The notes under the pieces: generated by a model
The model's input: only the letters and a program-made list of their open reading frames with translations
Told to the model about the DNA's origin: nothing
Database searches by the model: none
NCBI GenBank assembly: GCA_022615215.1
Contig: JAKEHD010000806.1
Coordinates: 1-5,138, forward strand
Source of the DNA: Blastocatellia bacterium
GTDB taxonomy: Bacteria; Acidobacteriota; Blastocatellia; UBA7656
Direction of reading: 5' to 3'
Length of the DNA: 5,138 nt
Position numbers and translations under genes: made by a program
In this document: positions 5,038 through 5,138 of the stretch, piece after piece
How the letters are laid out: every line of letters begins with the position of its first letter
How positions within the stretch are numbered: the first letter of the stretch is position 1

Positions 5038-5138
5038 TATACTGCGCGCGGGGCAAAATGAAAGTTCCTGGGGAAGTTCAGAGTCCGCGCTTTAGCGTGC
5101 TGCGGCAGCCTAAAGGCTGTACTCTGAGCTTTAGACAA
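5038..5138. repeat. Second palindromic element, left part (continues past the window)
   Basis: TATACTGCGCGCGGG (5038-5052) repeats the terminal arm of the element at 2636-2752, matching the left arm at 14 of 15 bases. The similarity continues through GGGCAAAATGAAAG and TTCCTGGG to about 5073, with a few substitutions and a short indel. The core beyond is unrelated to the first copy: an 11-bp stem (5074-5084 with 5121-5131, one wobble) enclosing CAGCC-TAAA-GGCTG (5106-5119) and a smaller CGC-TTTA-GCG dyad (5088-5097). The right arm is not reached. It begins 20 bp after the hpnC stop and may affect the 3' end of that transcript. Confidence 0.65.

Overview
The window is a moderately GC-rich bacterial chromosome segment with four protein-coding genes, widely spaced and separated by intergenic DNA full of repeats. 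Codon use mixes GC-rich codons with many ATA (Ile) codons. An HtrA protease, a CarD/CdnL RNA polymerase-binding factor and a hopanoid-type squalene-pathway enzyme lie near each other, and small palindromic repeats are scattered between them. Together this suggests a soil or thermal Acidobacteriota (Blastocatellia-like) organism or a similar free-living phylum. That assignment is inference; no marker in the window settles it.

Layout: (1) 1-659, minus strand, is the 5' part of a HAD-superfamily hydrolase gene that runs off the left edge and starts at a TTG with a GGAG ribosome binding site. (2) 660-973 is a divergent intergenic region with a strong extended -10 promoter (TATAAT at 849-854) for the next gene. 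(3) 974-2494, plus strand, encodes a membrane-anchored HtrA/Deg serine protease with two PDZ domains and an intact His-Asp-Ser triad. (4) 2495-3052 is intergenic: a GC-rich hairpin after htrA, a 117-bp palindromic element with 15-bp terminal inverted repeats, and a candidate promoter for the next gene. (5) 3053-3610, plus strand, encodes a CarD/CdnL-family transcription factor. (6) 3611-4058 is a gene-free stretch with two perfect inverted repeats, an A/G-rich triple tandem repeat and a pyrimidine-rich 7-bp tandem repeat bracketed by inverted arms. (7) 4059-5018, plus strand, encodes HpnC, a squalene/phytoene-synthase-fold enzyme of hopanoid precursor synthesis. (8) 5019-5138 holds the left end of a second palindromic element whose head matches the one at 2636.

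The genes do not look like one operon. Each plus-strand gene is separated from the next by 450-560 bp with its own signals. The protease serves envelope protein quality control, CarD acts on RNA polymerase at promoters, and HpnC works toward squalene for membrane hopanoids. The HAD enzyme's substrate is unknown. I see no defence system, CRISPR array, transposase, tRNA or rRNA. The least ordinary content is the intergenic repeats: two elements that share a head but have different cores, and repeats that abut the start and overlap the stop of hpnC. I found no convincing new multi-gene system.
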